Below the pieces are notes generated by a model, which saw nothing but the letters and a program-made list of their open reading frames with translations, was not told the origin of the DNA and did no database searches. Position numbers and translations under genes: made by a program. Positions 34,430 through 45,901 of a stretch of DNA of 60,000 bases are shown here, piece by piece; within the stretch, counting starts at the first letter, position 1; the number at the start of each line of letters is the position of its first letter. Source of the stretch: Tubiluchus corallicola (taxonomy: Eukaryota > Priapulida > Priapulimorpha > Priapulimorphida > Tubiluchidae); NCBI GenBank assembly GCA_030141605.1, contig JAQGDQ010000008.1:634501-694500 (forward strand). The letters run 5' to 3'.

Positions 34430-36530
34430 GTGATGTGGAAAAGTTTGTTGGTAAATTGATGGACAACGATAATACAGTTAGAAATTTTTATCACCATATA
34501 AATGACATAACGAAGGTTATTACATAAGGCTTTTTTGCAAAGTGAGAATGAATTAAAGTTGTTGTTGTGATGGGTAATAGTGATGTTCAATATGATGAGA
34601 CAGCAGGTATGCAGAGAAATTAAGGACACTGAACAAGTGTGTGAACGTTATGGAATGAAAGTTAATAATCCTAAGGTATTTGATGATGGAGCTGTTAAAG
34701 ATCAATAGATTTATTGGAATGGTTTGAATAAGGTATGTGTGGTGCTCATTTCATGTAAAATGCAAATATAGACAAATTGGTTCAAATAAGATGAAGTTGA
34801 CAGACTGCAAAAAGAGATTATATAATGGGTAATGGTGTCAAAAGATTTTAAAGAAAAGGCTGTTAATCAAGAGTTATAATGTTTCTTTTCTGACAGAGAC
34901 CAGTATTGTACTTTTGAAGCCAATTGTAGATTTCGTCATTTTTATTTAAAGGGGGAAAGGCAGCATGTAAGTTGTGCTGTAAAATATATTGGTCATAGAA
35001 GGGAATCCAATGATCATAAAAGGATATTTGTGTGTATTTTTTTTAAAAACACGTGCTGCAAATATGACGTAATTGTAAGTTTCATCACAGTTTTGTTGAC
35101 CAATGGGAGGTGGATCATTTTCCGATGTAGTTGATACTCCCAGTGTGATACTCATATTAAACCAAGATATATCGGAAATTTATAAATTTTAATCTAACCA
35201 ACCAAATTTTCACTATAGAACTGTTGCAGAGAAAAGATTTTGCCAAGATGGCATTATGGAGAAAATTGATGCAGCTTGGTTTTTTAACAAAGGATGAAAA
35301 ACATATCCATGATCAAATGGCAAATTAGTCTTAAAAATAAACAGCAGATTAAGTGTGTATATAAAAATTTGGTGAAATGTTCAAAACAGGAAAAAAACTA
35401 AAATTGATTCTCAAAATGTTAGGTGTTTAAATAATCTTGATAAACAAATAGAACTTAGTGATTCGCTTGACAACGAAGGTTTTAATTTTTGTAGCAGAAA
35501 CATGGCCTAAAGGAAATTAACCTTTAGAATTTAATAGTAAATATAATGTTGGATTGGATAACAAGTGATAAAAGAAATGGTGGTACCACTGTTTTTGTAA
35601 AAAAATCTGAAACGGTTAATTTATCAAAATTGAAGATTATGTTAAATCCGAAATGATTGCAGCTGCATGGAAGGATGAATTGTTTGTGCTCTTTATTTAT
35701 GTATTAACGGTGAATTGACACATACGTTAATTTTGGACTGAAAATCAAAATGGGCGACTTCTAAATAAACTTTGTATGAATGTTGGTCTTAATAACCTAA
35801 ATTGAATTTGACCACACATGGATATTAATACTTGGATAATGGAAAAAGTAGAACAGTACAAAATAGATTGTGAAAGTTGTCATCAAAAACTTTAAGATGG
35901 TGTGGATGTGTGTAATGCAAAGAAATCTAAAATATCAATAATGGTTACTAATAAAATTATTAAGACAAAACCAAGTTTTGTTCTAAAACTCTGTTTTTAA
36001 ATCTAAAAATTGATATACTTATTTTTTTTTGATAAGAGGTGAAGAATACTGCAACTAAGAGGTTAGGATTTGGAGAGCGGTTCATAGTGTAAACGTATTT
36101 GTAGGGAACCTGAACATGGTTGGCTGGATTATGTAGAGAAAAACATGTTGAAAATGATTGGGTAACCAAGAAAAGAGCTGAATGAGCGATATAGTGGTCA
36201 GAACAAGTAAGAAATGGTAATAATAATAAAAATTTTAATGCTATGTTGTTGATAGGAGACTGAGGTCTAATGAAATAGGAAGTTTTCTTGATTAAAAATA
36301 CATATAGAACATAAGCATGAAACAGTGGAAGAAATAAAGCATGGTTGGGGAAACTGCTTCAGACTGAAGGTGTTGTGGAATTATATTTTTCTTCTATTAA
36401 AAATTTAGCAACATCATTTGAAAACACTTATTTAATGAATATGATTAATGAAACTAAATTGTATATTAATTTAAAAACTGTTAAGCAGCTTAAACATTAC
36501 AGAAGGGATATGATAGCAGGCAATAATAGG
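34430..36530 (+). pseudogene. LINE endonuclease region in opposite orientation
   Basis: Plus-strand pieces match an apurinic-type LINE endonuclease: LNNLDKQIELSDSLDNEGF, then GGTTVFVKKSE, AAAWKDELFVLFIYV, NQNGRLLNKLC with GLNNLN, and TWIMEKVEQYKIDC (35,400-35,890). Stops throughout. Upstream coding-like text (34,430-35,200) is unidentified and could be LINE ORF1. The end of the region is uncertain. Confidence 0.7.
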
Positions 36531-37830
36531 TAAATAAAAAGTTTCTCAAAATGTGTAAAATGCTAACCCCTGTCCTTAGCGAAGTGAATGAAGCTAATAA
36601 AATTAATAAAGGAAGATAATAAAGTTAGCTATTCATGTTACATCCAAAAATAGACATAGCGTAATTAAGGGTGTTGTGCAATTAAGATAGGGCATATTAC
36701 ACAATCCTGGGCAGAACGCATGTATAACATTGGACATTAACTATATATTCTCTGTAGCATCCAGGTTGAACCAGCATGTATAAAACTGTGGTTGCATGGA
36801 TATACCAGCAGACTGTGTAGCCTTGTGCACCCGGACTTACAAGCTGACACAATATCCAGTGGGATCAGCTAAACAGTTATCTTTTATAATTACCGGTGTG
36901 CATAACTGAACAAAACCAATCAGTGTTATGATAATTGTTTAGGAAAGCTAGTGTATCACCTTCCATGATGTGCATATCATAGTATTATATCATGTTTCTA
37001 CTATTGAGTAGCTCTTCCACAGTAAAATTTTTAATTAACATTATTAATAAATAAATAAATGGTTATTTTTGAGTACTTTTCTATTTCTATTCTATTTCTT
37101 TGTCTTTTTCTTTTTCTGGCTGTATAACTGTATGTGTATAGTACATTATAGTTATGAGTTTATAGACATTATTACAAGATTTAGTATTGTACGCAGACAA
37201 TTTTACCCAAATGAACCCAATAAGCAACTCGTGTCAGTTTTCTACCTGCATTAACTTTAAGAGTGCCTCATAGTAGCACTGTTAGTTTGTACCTAGGCAC
37301 ACACTAGATGCAGTACCTCTTCTTTAACCTACTTCCTAGATGTCAGATCAATCTTAAATCCTGAAGACCTCACCACATTTTTGTTTTCCAGAATGGCCTA
37401 AATGAGGGAGCAGTATAATTACTGTAGTAACATTTTTCTAACTCCAGTGTGCATTCGTCACTTCTATTCCATATTATTTGCTTTATTATTATCATCATCG
37501 TCGTCGCGTTCATTTTACTTGATAATACTTTAAGCCAGTTGGTGAAAGCTATATAAAATTTCAAATAATTTTCTTGATCCTAAATATTCACTTTTTGGGC
37601 GGTGCAAACCATGGATAGAAATAAAATCAATATACTTCTTGCTGCCAATTGTGCGCTAATGACGTCATGTAGTTTACAGTTTTCGCCATTTTCAGAAGCA
37701 TTTTTGCTGTATGGTTTCCTTTGTTCGAAGTACATGAATTCGGTGCGGTTTCACGGAATTGGTAACTATATTTTACTTTTTAATGTAGCGCATTTATTAG
37801 CTGTATGTTTTATTTGCAATAAATGTTTTA
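36530..37830. other. Intergenic, no gene seen
   Basis: AT-rich DNA with no coding signal or clear repeat boundary. Short ORFs on either strand look random. Confidence 0.5.
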
Positions 37831-39085
37831 TTTAGCAAATTAAGTGGAGTATTAGCTAGAATACGACACTACATAAATGTAGATGTACTACGGCTCTTAT
37901 ATTCTTCTCTTGTCATGCCATATCTGAGTTATGGCATTCTCGCCTGGGGTAGTGCTTCAGCATCGGTCTTAAAATCATTGGTTTCTAAACAAAACAATAT
38001 TATCCAACTTATAACATTTACTAGCAAAAGGGAACATGTAACACCTTTGTATTTGCAATTAAATCTACTAAAACTAGTAAAAGTAAAAGTATATGATCTG
38101 TATAAATTAGAATTGCTCAAGTTTGTACATAAATTCAAAAATAATTCACTTCCGGATCTCTTCAGCAATTATTATACTTTAGCATGTCACATGCATCACC
38201 ACTCTACTAGGTTTGCTACTACCCAATCTTATTTTATTGAAAGATTTAACTCATCTAAAGGCCAGAATTCTTTAAAACACTGGATCTTTGCTGTGGAATT
38301 CATTATCAGACCAGTTAAAGTCAAGTAACTACAAAAAGTTAATTCTAAACTATAAAAAACAACTTATTGCAGGATACAAATGAATGAGACATTTTACTTA
38401 TGTACTTGTAATACTATACATATTTTTTTCATTGTTACGACACTTAAAGATTTTGTTTAAGTTTTTGTTATATTTTGATTTCATTTTGTCTGATTTACAG
38501 TTGAAATAGTTTTTCGATGGTTTAATTTATTATATTTTCTTTCTCGACAAATTCAGTCATTGATGTTATTATTACAACATTTCAGTTTTGTTTTTTCTTA
38601 TTTGCTTCTGTGTTTTGTTTTGTATGATTTATATTTGCCTTATTTTTCCTTGGTTTAATCTATTATATTTTTTCTCGACAGCTTTGGTTGATCATTCTAC
38701 TGTTTTTTGTTTTTTTGCCGGATTTTTTAATTAATGCTCAAATTATGCATTTTCTATTATGTTAAAAATCTCAAGTTATTTTTATTGTGTTTGCTTCGCA
38801 TGATTCACAGTATTTTAGAATTGTAAATCTTTCGTTATTTAAACTATATGTTCTACAGTATTGTGATACCTATCATTTAATTGCCAAATACACACATCAA
38901 CCGAATACAAATTTAAATTGAGAACGATGCCATAATTAATTTTATTTAATCATAGCTATTTAAGGCTGGTTGACTTGATAACTTACGGGTTCTTCGCTGC
39001 CCTTCTCCTTTGCTTCGAAATTGCATGTATTCTTGATACTGTATTTTTATCATTCTAGCGGAGTTAATAAATAAATTGAATTGGA
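37830..39085 (+). pseudogene. 5'-truncated CR1/Jockey-type LINE, RT C-terminus and 3' tail
   Basis: One open frame of about 165 codons from ~37,834: FSKLSGVLARIRHYI..., LLYSSLVMPYLSYGILAWGS, then LVSKQNNIIQLITF, HVTPLYLQLNLLKL and LYKLELLKFVHKF, which is the usual end of a CR1-like ORF2. Stops at 38,328. A 3' UTR follows and ends in TTAATAAATAAATTGAATTG near 39,063-39,083. Uninterrupted over its length, so younger than the other LINE pieces, but too short to work. Confidence 0.85.
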
Positions 39086-39089
39086 TACT

Positions 39090-41017
39090 ATTTTGATGAA
39101 GAAACCGTCCCATTTGCCCTTTCATAACTGAAATTATATCCCGTTAGCCGACACAGTTTGCTGCACTAACCCCTTATATCCGTTACACCGCACTTACACT
39201 ACCGCTCATTAGCCAAATATCTGGAAAATAAGTACTGCGCCGAGTTTCATGACACGTGAAATAGATTCTCTCCCATTTGGGTAGATTACAGTATCAGTGC
39301 TTGTAATCAGAAATATCGATGAAAGCAGGACTACAATAGAAAGATGTATCTCACACACTGATGTAAAAGAAAAGTTGAAATACACCTCCTATTTATCAAG
39401 AAAGTAATTTTAAAAAACTTACTGTTAGTGTCACGAGATTGAGTGATGTCACAAAATATTTGAATTTGGGAGATAGCAGAGAGCGATATTTTTAATCTGT
39501 TACTGTGTGCCACAGCCTTACTTACTAAGTGGGAAGGAGGTAGAGTGTCTGCAGTGGGACTGATATAGGAAGGTTGTAGGGTGTGAGGAGAACCACTAAA
39601 CTGCAAGTACATCTCAAAATTTTATTTCTTGCTTATTTCCTAGTAAAATATTGTGGCGTTTGAACGAGTTGTATTTTAATACTGTTTTATCTGTTAATAT
39701 AGTGTTATGTACATTGTCTATTCAGTGATCTAATCATCTAAGAATCTAAATTCCTGGATTATTTATCTTAGCTGACTTCTATATAATGACAATAATGCAA
39801 TATTTTTATTAATATTAACAATAATAATAAATTGTGATGAAATTGAGTAGTTAGGCCTATTTCATTCTAACAGTATTCTTACTTACTGGCAAAATCAAAA
39901 CTGAGAGCACATCAACAGTTACTGTCCCTGGTTTAAAAATAACTGAGTAAAAACAGCTTGTAAATTACTGGTATTGCCATAAAGTTCACAGAGAAACAAG
40001 AGCTGTATAAAAGTGCCATGTCATGCAGGGCAGTTAAACCATCTATTAATTATAATATAGGTGTCATGCACAATTCATGCATGGGGTTATAATGGAAACA
40101 GTGGAAAATAAACAATTCCAATTAGTAAACCTCAACCAACAGGTTAACATTCAGAAAAGGCAGTTAAAACAATACAAGTAACCCGAACAGTATCGTATAG
40201 ATAAGTGTAGAGTGTTATTTATTAAGCTTAGCAGCATTGGCTAAGCTGCACATGATACAGCAGCACTTGCATCATATAACACTGATTAGGAAGTAAATGG
40301 CTTATCATCCTGCATGCTGCATTACAGAGAAAAAAGTTTGATGACTCAATAAAATGTTAACATTATTTGCTATTATCCATAATTAGGCCAAAAGAGTGAG
40401 TCTTTTCGATCTTAAGAATTATGTAAAATTAAAAAATATTAGTTCTGAAAACCATTTGCTTTTTTTGATAAATAGCTCATAAAGTATTATTGATTATTGA
40501 TTATTTTATTAAATTTATAATCTAAATTTTATTAATTATTATTTAAATATTTGTTACTACTAAGTAAAAAGGAAAAGGCTGTTTCCGTTACTGCAGTATT
40601 AGTGCCCCAAATGGTGCTACAGGAATTGTTATTTAATTCCCATACATTGTCGATGCAGCTCTTTTATATCAGTGTGCTCTGAATTTGTCTAACATTGACT
40701 TTATCTACATATTATTTGTATCAACCTATTATTAAGCCACTTTGATATACTAATTGAACTGTACAGTAAACATTTTTCCCAAAATTTACAATTTGATTTT
40801 CAATTGAATTTTCATTATTTTGACACTTTTCTAAACAGTTAGGCCCTACCCAGCAATGAATTCCAAACCCTGGTGTGAAGGTCAATTTGGCTGCCTCAGA
40901 AATCTTTTAAACAGAGCATATTGTCTAACCCGAAAGCTCCAGGTTGTAAAGTAAAATCCTGGCTTGACAGTCATGTGATTAGGCTTTTGGTTGTATTTCA
41001 ATCTCCTGTTAATTATG
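39090..41017. other. Intergenic, no gene seen
   Basis: AT-rich, no coding signal. A short Cys/Pro-poor ORF on the minus strand at 39,331-39,612 has no recognisable similarity. Confidence 0.5.
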
Positions 41018-41025
41018 CTATACAT

Positions 41026-42068
41026 CAGGGGTGTGCCAATTATCTAACTAGCCGGGCCACATTAAACTTTCCTGCAATTTCTGTAGGCCGCATACAGCTT
41101 GGTCAACGAGCCAAGAACAGTAGGACCTAATAACGCTCTTTTGCATTTGACCTTCGCATCATTACTACTACACTCAAGAAGAAAACTATTTTACAACTTT
41201 TTAAAATTTACATTAAAAAAACATAGATTTCAACTTTCATGTCAGATAGTGGTAATTTTGTTACAATGCATGTTAGTGCAGTGTATCACACAGTTTGTGC
41301 AGTACAGTGCATATTAATCTGTCTTGAAACACTCAATGTTCTTTTTCAATATTCCTCTTTTCCTTATTTAAGTTTCTGATCTATAAGAACACTACACCTG
41401 ATGAAACGATGAAACAGCCACTGATCGAGATGTGCCTAAACAGAAACTAAAATCTGGGAATCCCCCTATATCAGTGGTGGCTACATTTTTCAGCTTGTTA
41501 GCTACTTACAATTTAATCTGCCTAGTCGTCTTTTTGGACATAGTAGATAGATCATTTTGACTTGGTTATTTTATAATTTTATTTATAATTTATTTTGTAA
41601 AATAACCAGGTCAAAATGATCTACCAGCTATGACCAATAAGACAATTGGGCCGATCAACAGACCGGATAATGTAAGTCTAGAGATTGGCTGGTTGGTCTT
41701 TCTACCAGCCAATCAGATTACTTCTCGCATTTCTTTCACATTTGAGCATTTCAGTGGCGGCTTCCATTATAGTTTGCTGTGTTCTGTGATTACATCGCTT
41801 TTTTGTGTTCCAAGTGACCAACATTAAATTTCGTCATGTCCAACAGTGACATTAAGTGGCAACCCGCCTTGTAAGGGTTAATGCCATCCAATCTAGCAGA
41901 AAAAAACTACCCGCCCTATATTTGCGATCGTGGCACGGAATTTTGTTGGAAATATCTTCCTGATCCTTGCGACTCAATTCATCGCTTGCGCCGCGCTTTC
42001 ATTAGGTTAACAAACCTCTTTGCTGGCCTCACAACGTCTCTCGGCGAGCCGTACTTTGCACATCTCTG
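41026..42068. mobile_element. Non-autonomous hAT element with perfect 8-bp TSD
   Basis: Flanked by identical CTATACAT copies at 41,018-41,025 and 42,069-42,076. Left end CAGGGGTGTGCCAA; right end, read inverted, CAGAGATGTGCAAA (11 of 14). Subterminal CCGGGCCAC and CGGCTCGCC blocks resemble Charlie/SPIN-type hAT ends. 1,043 bp, no transposase. ORFs within it are chance. Confidence 0.85.
41536..41635. repeat. 41-bp-arm hairpin inside the hAT element
   Basis: Left arm 41,536-41,576 and right arm 41,595-41,635 are inverse complements with a few mismatches (core AGATCATTTTGAC / GTCAAAATGATCT and GGTTATTTTA / TAAAATAACC), with an 18-base AT loop. Confidence 0.9.
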
Positions 42069-42409
42069 CTATACATGTTGGCAAATTATGTGTGGACTAT
42101 GTAAATTAAGGAAACCTAAAATTAAAATTTCATGGGGTCAACCACAAAAACTTGTTTTGGACCTAGGTATTAAAAAGAACCTGGCATTAGTGTGATCATA
42201 TCCTCTAGCGAATATTGGACGTCAACAATTCTGCAGATTCACAGATCCATGCTTATTTGGTTACCTCGGGCCCTCGGAAACCATTGGTCAACCCAAGAAG
42301 TCCCGGTTGTTGTGTTTGCTGAAATGGTGGCTGTGGTACAACACAATACAAAAATGTCACTAGTTTAATTTTAATGTGATCATGTTCAGGAATACTGTGC
42401 AATTTGCTC

Positions 42410-42525
42410 ATGCGAAGACAATAAAGTAAGAAAAGCCATTGTGAGATTTGAACTTGCATTCCATGGATCTCTGTTCAAGCATCTAGCCATAGTTGATTCT
42501 AAACATTCTCTAATTAGGCTAGTTG
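42410..42525 (-). repeat. tRNA-derived SINE-like relic
   Basis: On the minus strand: TATGGCTAGATGCTTGAACA (A-box-like) and, about 30 bases on, GCAAGTTCAAATCTCAC (B box), followed by AATGGCTTTTC. This is the usual head of tRNA-derived SINEs. It is not a working tRNA gene, since the arms do not pair. Confidence 0.45.
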
Positions 42526-43283
42526 TACCAATCTCAATTTGAACTGAAAAAACTGTGGTGCCCAGAGACTCTGCCATATGTGACTGATTATTTTCCTTCA
42601 ATCGTTGCTATTGGCATACACAGGAGGGCTGGTGTTATGTTAAGTGAATTTATGCTCAAACTTCCACTATGCACTGTAAAGCTAAACTGATGCATTTGCA
42701 TGATGACATTGCAAGATAAAACTGAAGAGAAGTGGGTGTGCTAAACAAAAATGTAATAATCGTTTTGTTTGCCATATTATAAAATATATCATTAAAATCG
42801 ATTCAGGCTCAGAACATTGCAAGTGAATAATAGTTAAAATAGCATGAATGTATTCAGCTTAGGTCAATTATATAAGCTTGTTCGCTTTGAATCTGCATGC
42901 ACCAATCTTAGTCCTTGTTATTGCTCTCTTTAATGTTTTCCAACTGTCAAGTTAGACCCTAGCTTCTATTGAATTAACTAATCTTGACCCCAAAGCTAAA
43001 TGTTTTCAAACAATGAAACAACTTCTCGATGTTGGTGAGATTAAACGAAACTAAAGTTAAACTATCATGATGGTCGTACATTACTTAGGAGAAAAACTAA
43101 TTTAACATGATAGTTGGGTATTCAGATACAGTTCTAATGGTGACAGCTTACTCCTTCTAAGTAGCAAATATTACAAGTGCCTGTTGAAAGAACCAACAAG
43201 GCAACCGAAAAGATTGAACGTAAAACTAAGATGCGAGCTATGCCCATCTAGTTACAAAACTAACCCTGCAAGCACACCACAAC

Positions 43284-43931
43284 CAGGGATGTTACTGAAA
43301 CCGAAATTTATTAAATATAGGCAACCGAGACCAAAACGAAATCGAACTGAAACATTTTTGCAAAACCAACTACTATTAAAACTGAAAAAAGAAAATTCTA
43401 AAAGAAATGTTTTGTTTGCTTTTATTTGCTGTGATGCAAAATTACTGATAAAAAGTTCTAATACAAAAAGGACAAGGAAATTTTACAGTATAGAATCTCA
43501 ACTTTGATGGGCCAGTATACCTTAGAAATTGTGTTTTAATGTTTTTGGATTTAAGTATCGTTAATAAATGTTTAAAGACCACAGTGCTTCATTAATAATA
43601 AATTTTGTTTTGTGGATATTTTGTTACCTATATTTCATAAATTATAAAATTAAATGTGATTTTGCTCAAGTAAATTCAAACGTGGTTTGATATTTCGGTT
43701 GATTGGGCCTGGAGACCCTAAAACTTCACTGTCGTCAGCACTAGAGATACGCTGCGCTGTCTGTAAGATTTTTCAACGGTTTTTGACATCAAAGAGAAAA
43801 GAAAAGATAAACTGGATATATACTACTAAAACCTCGAAAAAATGCTCCCAAAAATTACCCGACATTTCCGCAGCAAATTTTATCGAAACCAAAACTGCAA
43901 TTATCGGCAAACCAAAATGAAACATCCCTGG
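43284..43931. mobile_element. Second hAT-like element with CCGAAA-rich ends
   Basis: Left CCAGGGATGTTACTGAAACC and right, read inverted, CCAGGGATGTTTCATTTTGG; 11 bases match exactly. Like the element at 11,551, its ends are rich in ACCGAAA/CCGAGA repeats. No convincing 8-bp TSD (CACCACAA against CATCAGTG), so the boundaries are less sure. Confidence 0.5.
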
Positions 43932-43934
43932 CAT

Positions 43935-45180
43935 CAGTGTCATTTCAGTCAGTCAAGAAAAGCAGGACTATGGAAATTACACCAAAAAAGACAATAGCCA
44001 CTTAGGGTGCTGGGCTACGGTAGAAAGTGAAAACAAGAATGTATGTCCAGAGAAATGTAATTTGTACGATAGATGGTACCTGTTAATGCACTTCTTGAAT
44101 TGATTCGAGTTAGGCTGTGTTTTTGTAGAAACAATTATAGTATAGAATTCCTCACAGAATCTTAAGTAAAAAATGTTTTATAAGCACTCCCTTTCCTAAA
44201 CACACATAGAAAGCAAGAATAATGTGACCTAAAATTTGGTCGTTTAGTAGAAAAGTTTAGATTGTCACTAAGAAATTTCTTGTTTTCGTCCAGTATTACA
44301 AAGTATAACTTACAAAGGTATAATCACTCCTCTTTTTATAAGCTGTGTATTATAATCGAATATTATATGCTCTGAAATTTTGTTTCCTCGGAGTTTAAAG
44401 TGAAGTTCGCCAAATCTTTGTATTTCAAAAAGCTTTGGTTTTTCTCAGAATTAGCATGTGATTGTATTTTTTCATTTCGGTTTTTACTGATTTGATAAGC
44501 TTAGGTCTTCTTACCCGAACACAGATGAATGGAAACTGAAACCCTATTACATACAAATTTGAAACATTATTTTGTTTTTGGTGGGGCACTTTTATTTACA
44601 AGCTGTATAGCAGTAAATACTCAATATTTTGAGAATGGTAATTTCATTGACCATTATCGTCAAATGTGCTAAACAATTTCGAATTTTACCCAAACAGCTG
44701 TGTAACATCTGGTTTGAGCTATTGAGTTTTGGCAGTTTTGTTATTAAAGTAGAGTAATTTATAATTTAATATAATGGTGTCAAAAACTGAGTAAAAACAA
44801 ACATTAAAACACAGATGGGAAGGTACCACATAGTCTGACTTAAATTAATAATTGTTTTATGTTGATGTTTAAGTACAAGACGTCTTTGTGATTTCCTAGT
44901 ATAGTTTAAGAGCTTTGTTCATTTTAAAAACTTTGGCTAGAACTGTTTTTTTTAATTTCTCTTTAAATTTTAGATTTTGGAATTCCAGCAGTTTGCTTTT
45001 AATCGACATTATTATAAGTAATGATTCTTCAACGAATGTCCGTTTAACAGCTAGTGTGCATGTTTAGAAGAATTACCTGCTGCTTAATTCAGCTTAACAC
45101 AACCATACACTAAATATGCTTTTAATTTATAGTTCTAACAGATCCATATAAATATTGAAATTTTGAAACTAAACTTGCCA
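43935..45180. other. Intergenic upstream of mastermind
   Basis: AT-rich with no coding signal. An untranslated first exon of the mastermind gene could lie here; no CpG island or clear donor marks it. Confidence 0.4.
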
Positions 45181-45189
45181 GAAAGAAGG

Positions 45190-45290
45190 GAAATGTGGAA
45201 AAACCATGACTGACTCTGGATTTGAACCATGGATATTTAAATCACAATACCAATTTTAACAACTAGACCAAATCTAGGCCCAATCTCAAC
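45190..45290 (-). repeat. tRNA-derived SINE-like relic
   Basis: Minus strand reads TTTGGTCTAGTTGTTAAAAT (A-box-like), then ATCCATGGTTCAAATCCAGA (B box GGTTCAAATCC) about 35 bases later, and GTCATGGTTTTTCC. Similar layout to the relic at 42,410, so perhaps the same family. Confidence 0.5.
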
Positions 45291-45901
45291 TTTTCCAATT
45301 TCCTTGCTTTCTTTCTTTGAAAAATTGGTTATAAAATCATTTTTGGTTTAAAAATTTTCATCAGGTTTATTCCATCACTATTAAAGTAAATATGAAGTTA
45401 AGACTAAAACTAATTAATACCTTTACACTTTGTACATTGCAAACTTTAATTGTACAAGCAATACAAACAAAATATAAACGTGCTAATTTTTTGTGCATTA
45501 ATACAGCCTACAGTTGTTATACCACATTACGTTCACTTGTTTGAACGGTATTTATTTTAGATGCTTTTTTACTTTTTAACATGTTAATGCATCATTATTT
45601 TTGTAATTAACCTTTTGTGTGCACAAATAACAGTTGCATCACATTGTTTACTCATTGTACAAAAGTTGTTTATGTGTGGTAAATATTCTGTATGATCCAT
45701 GTCAGCCTAAAGAATATGATAATTAGAAAATGAATGGCCTTGACAGGATTTCTTAGGCATTACCTGAATGTTATTAGTGTCGCACCACTGAACCATGAAG
45801 GGATAAAGTAGCAGAGAGCACTGCTGCGTAGTATTTCACTTAAACTACAACGTGTAGTTAGGTCATTCATTTTCTAATTGTTCTATTCTTTATTTTGCCA
45901 G

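Noticed and set aside
41099-42195. Plus-strand ORFs of 65-104 codons
   Set aside because: They lie in or cross the edge of the hAT element and show no family features.
43184-43920. Lys/Arg-rich ORFs
   Set aside because: Within the second hAT-like element; composition follows its CCGAAA repeats.
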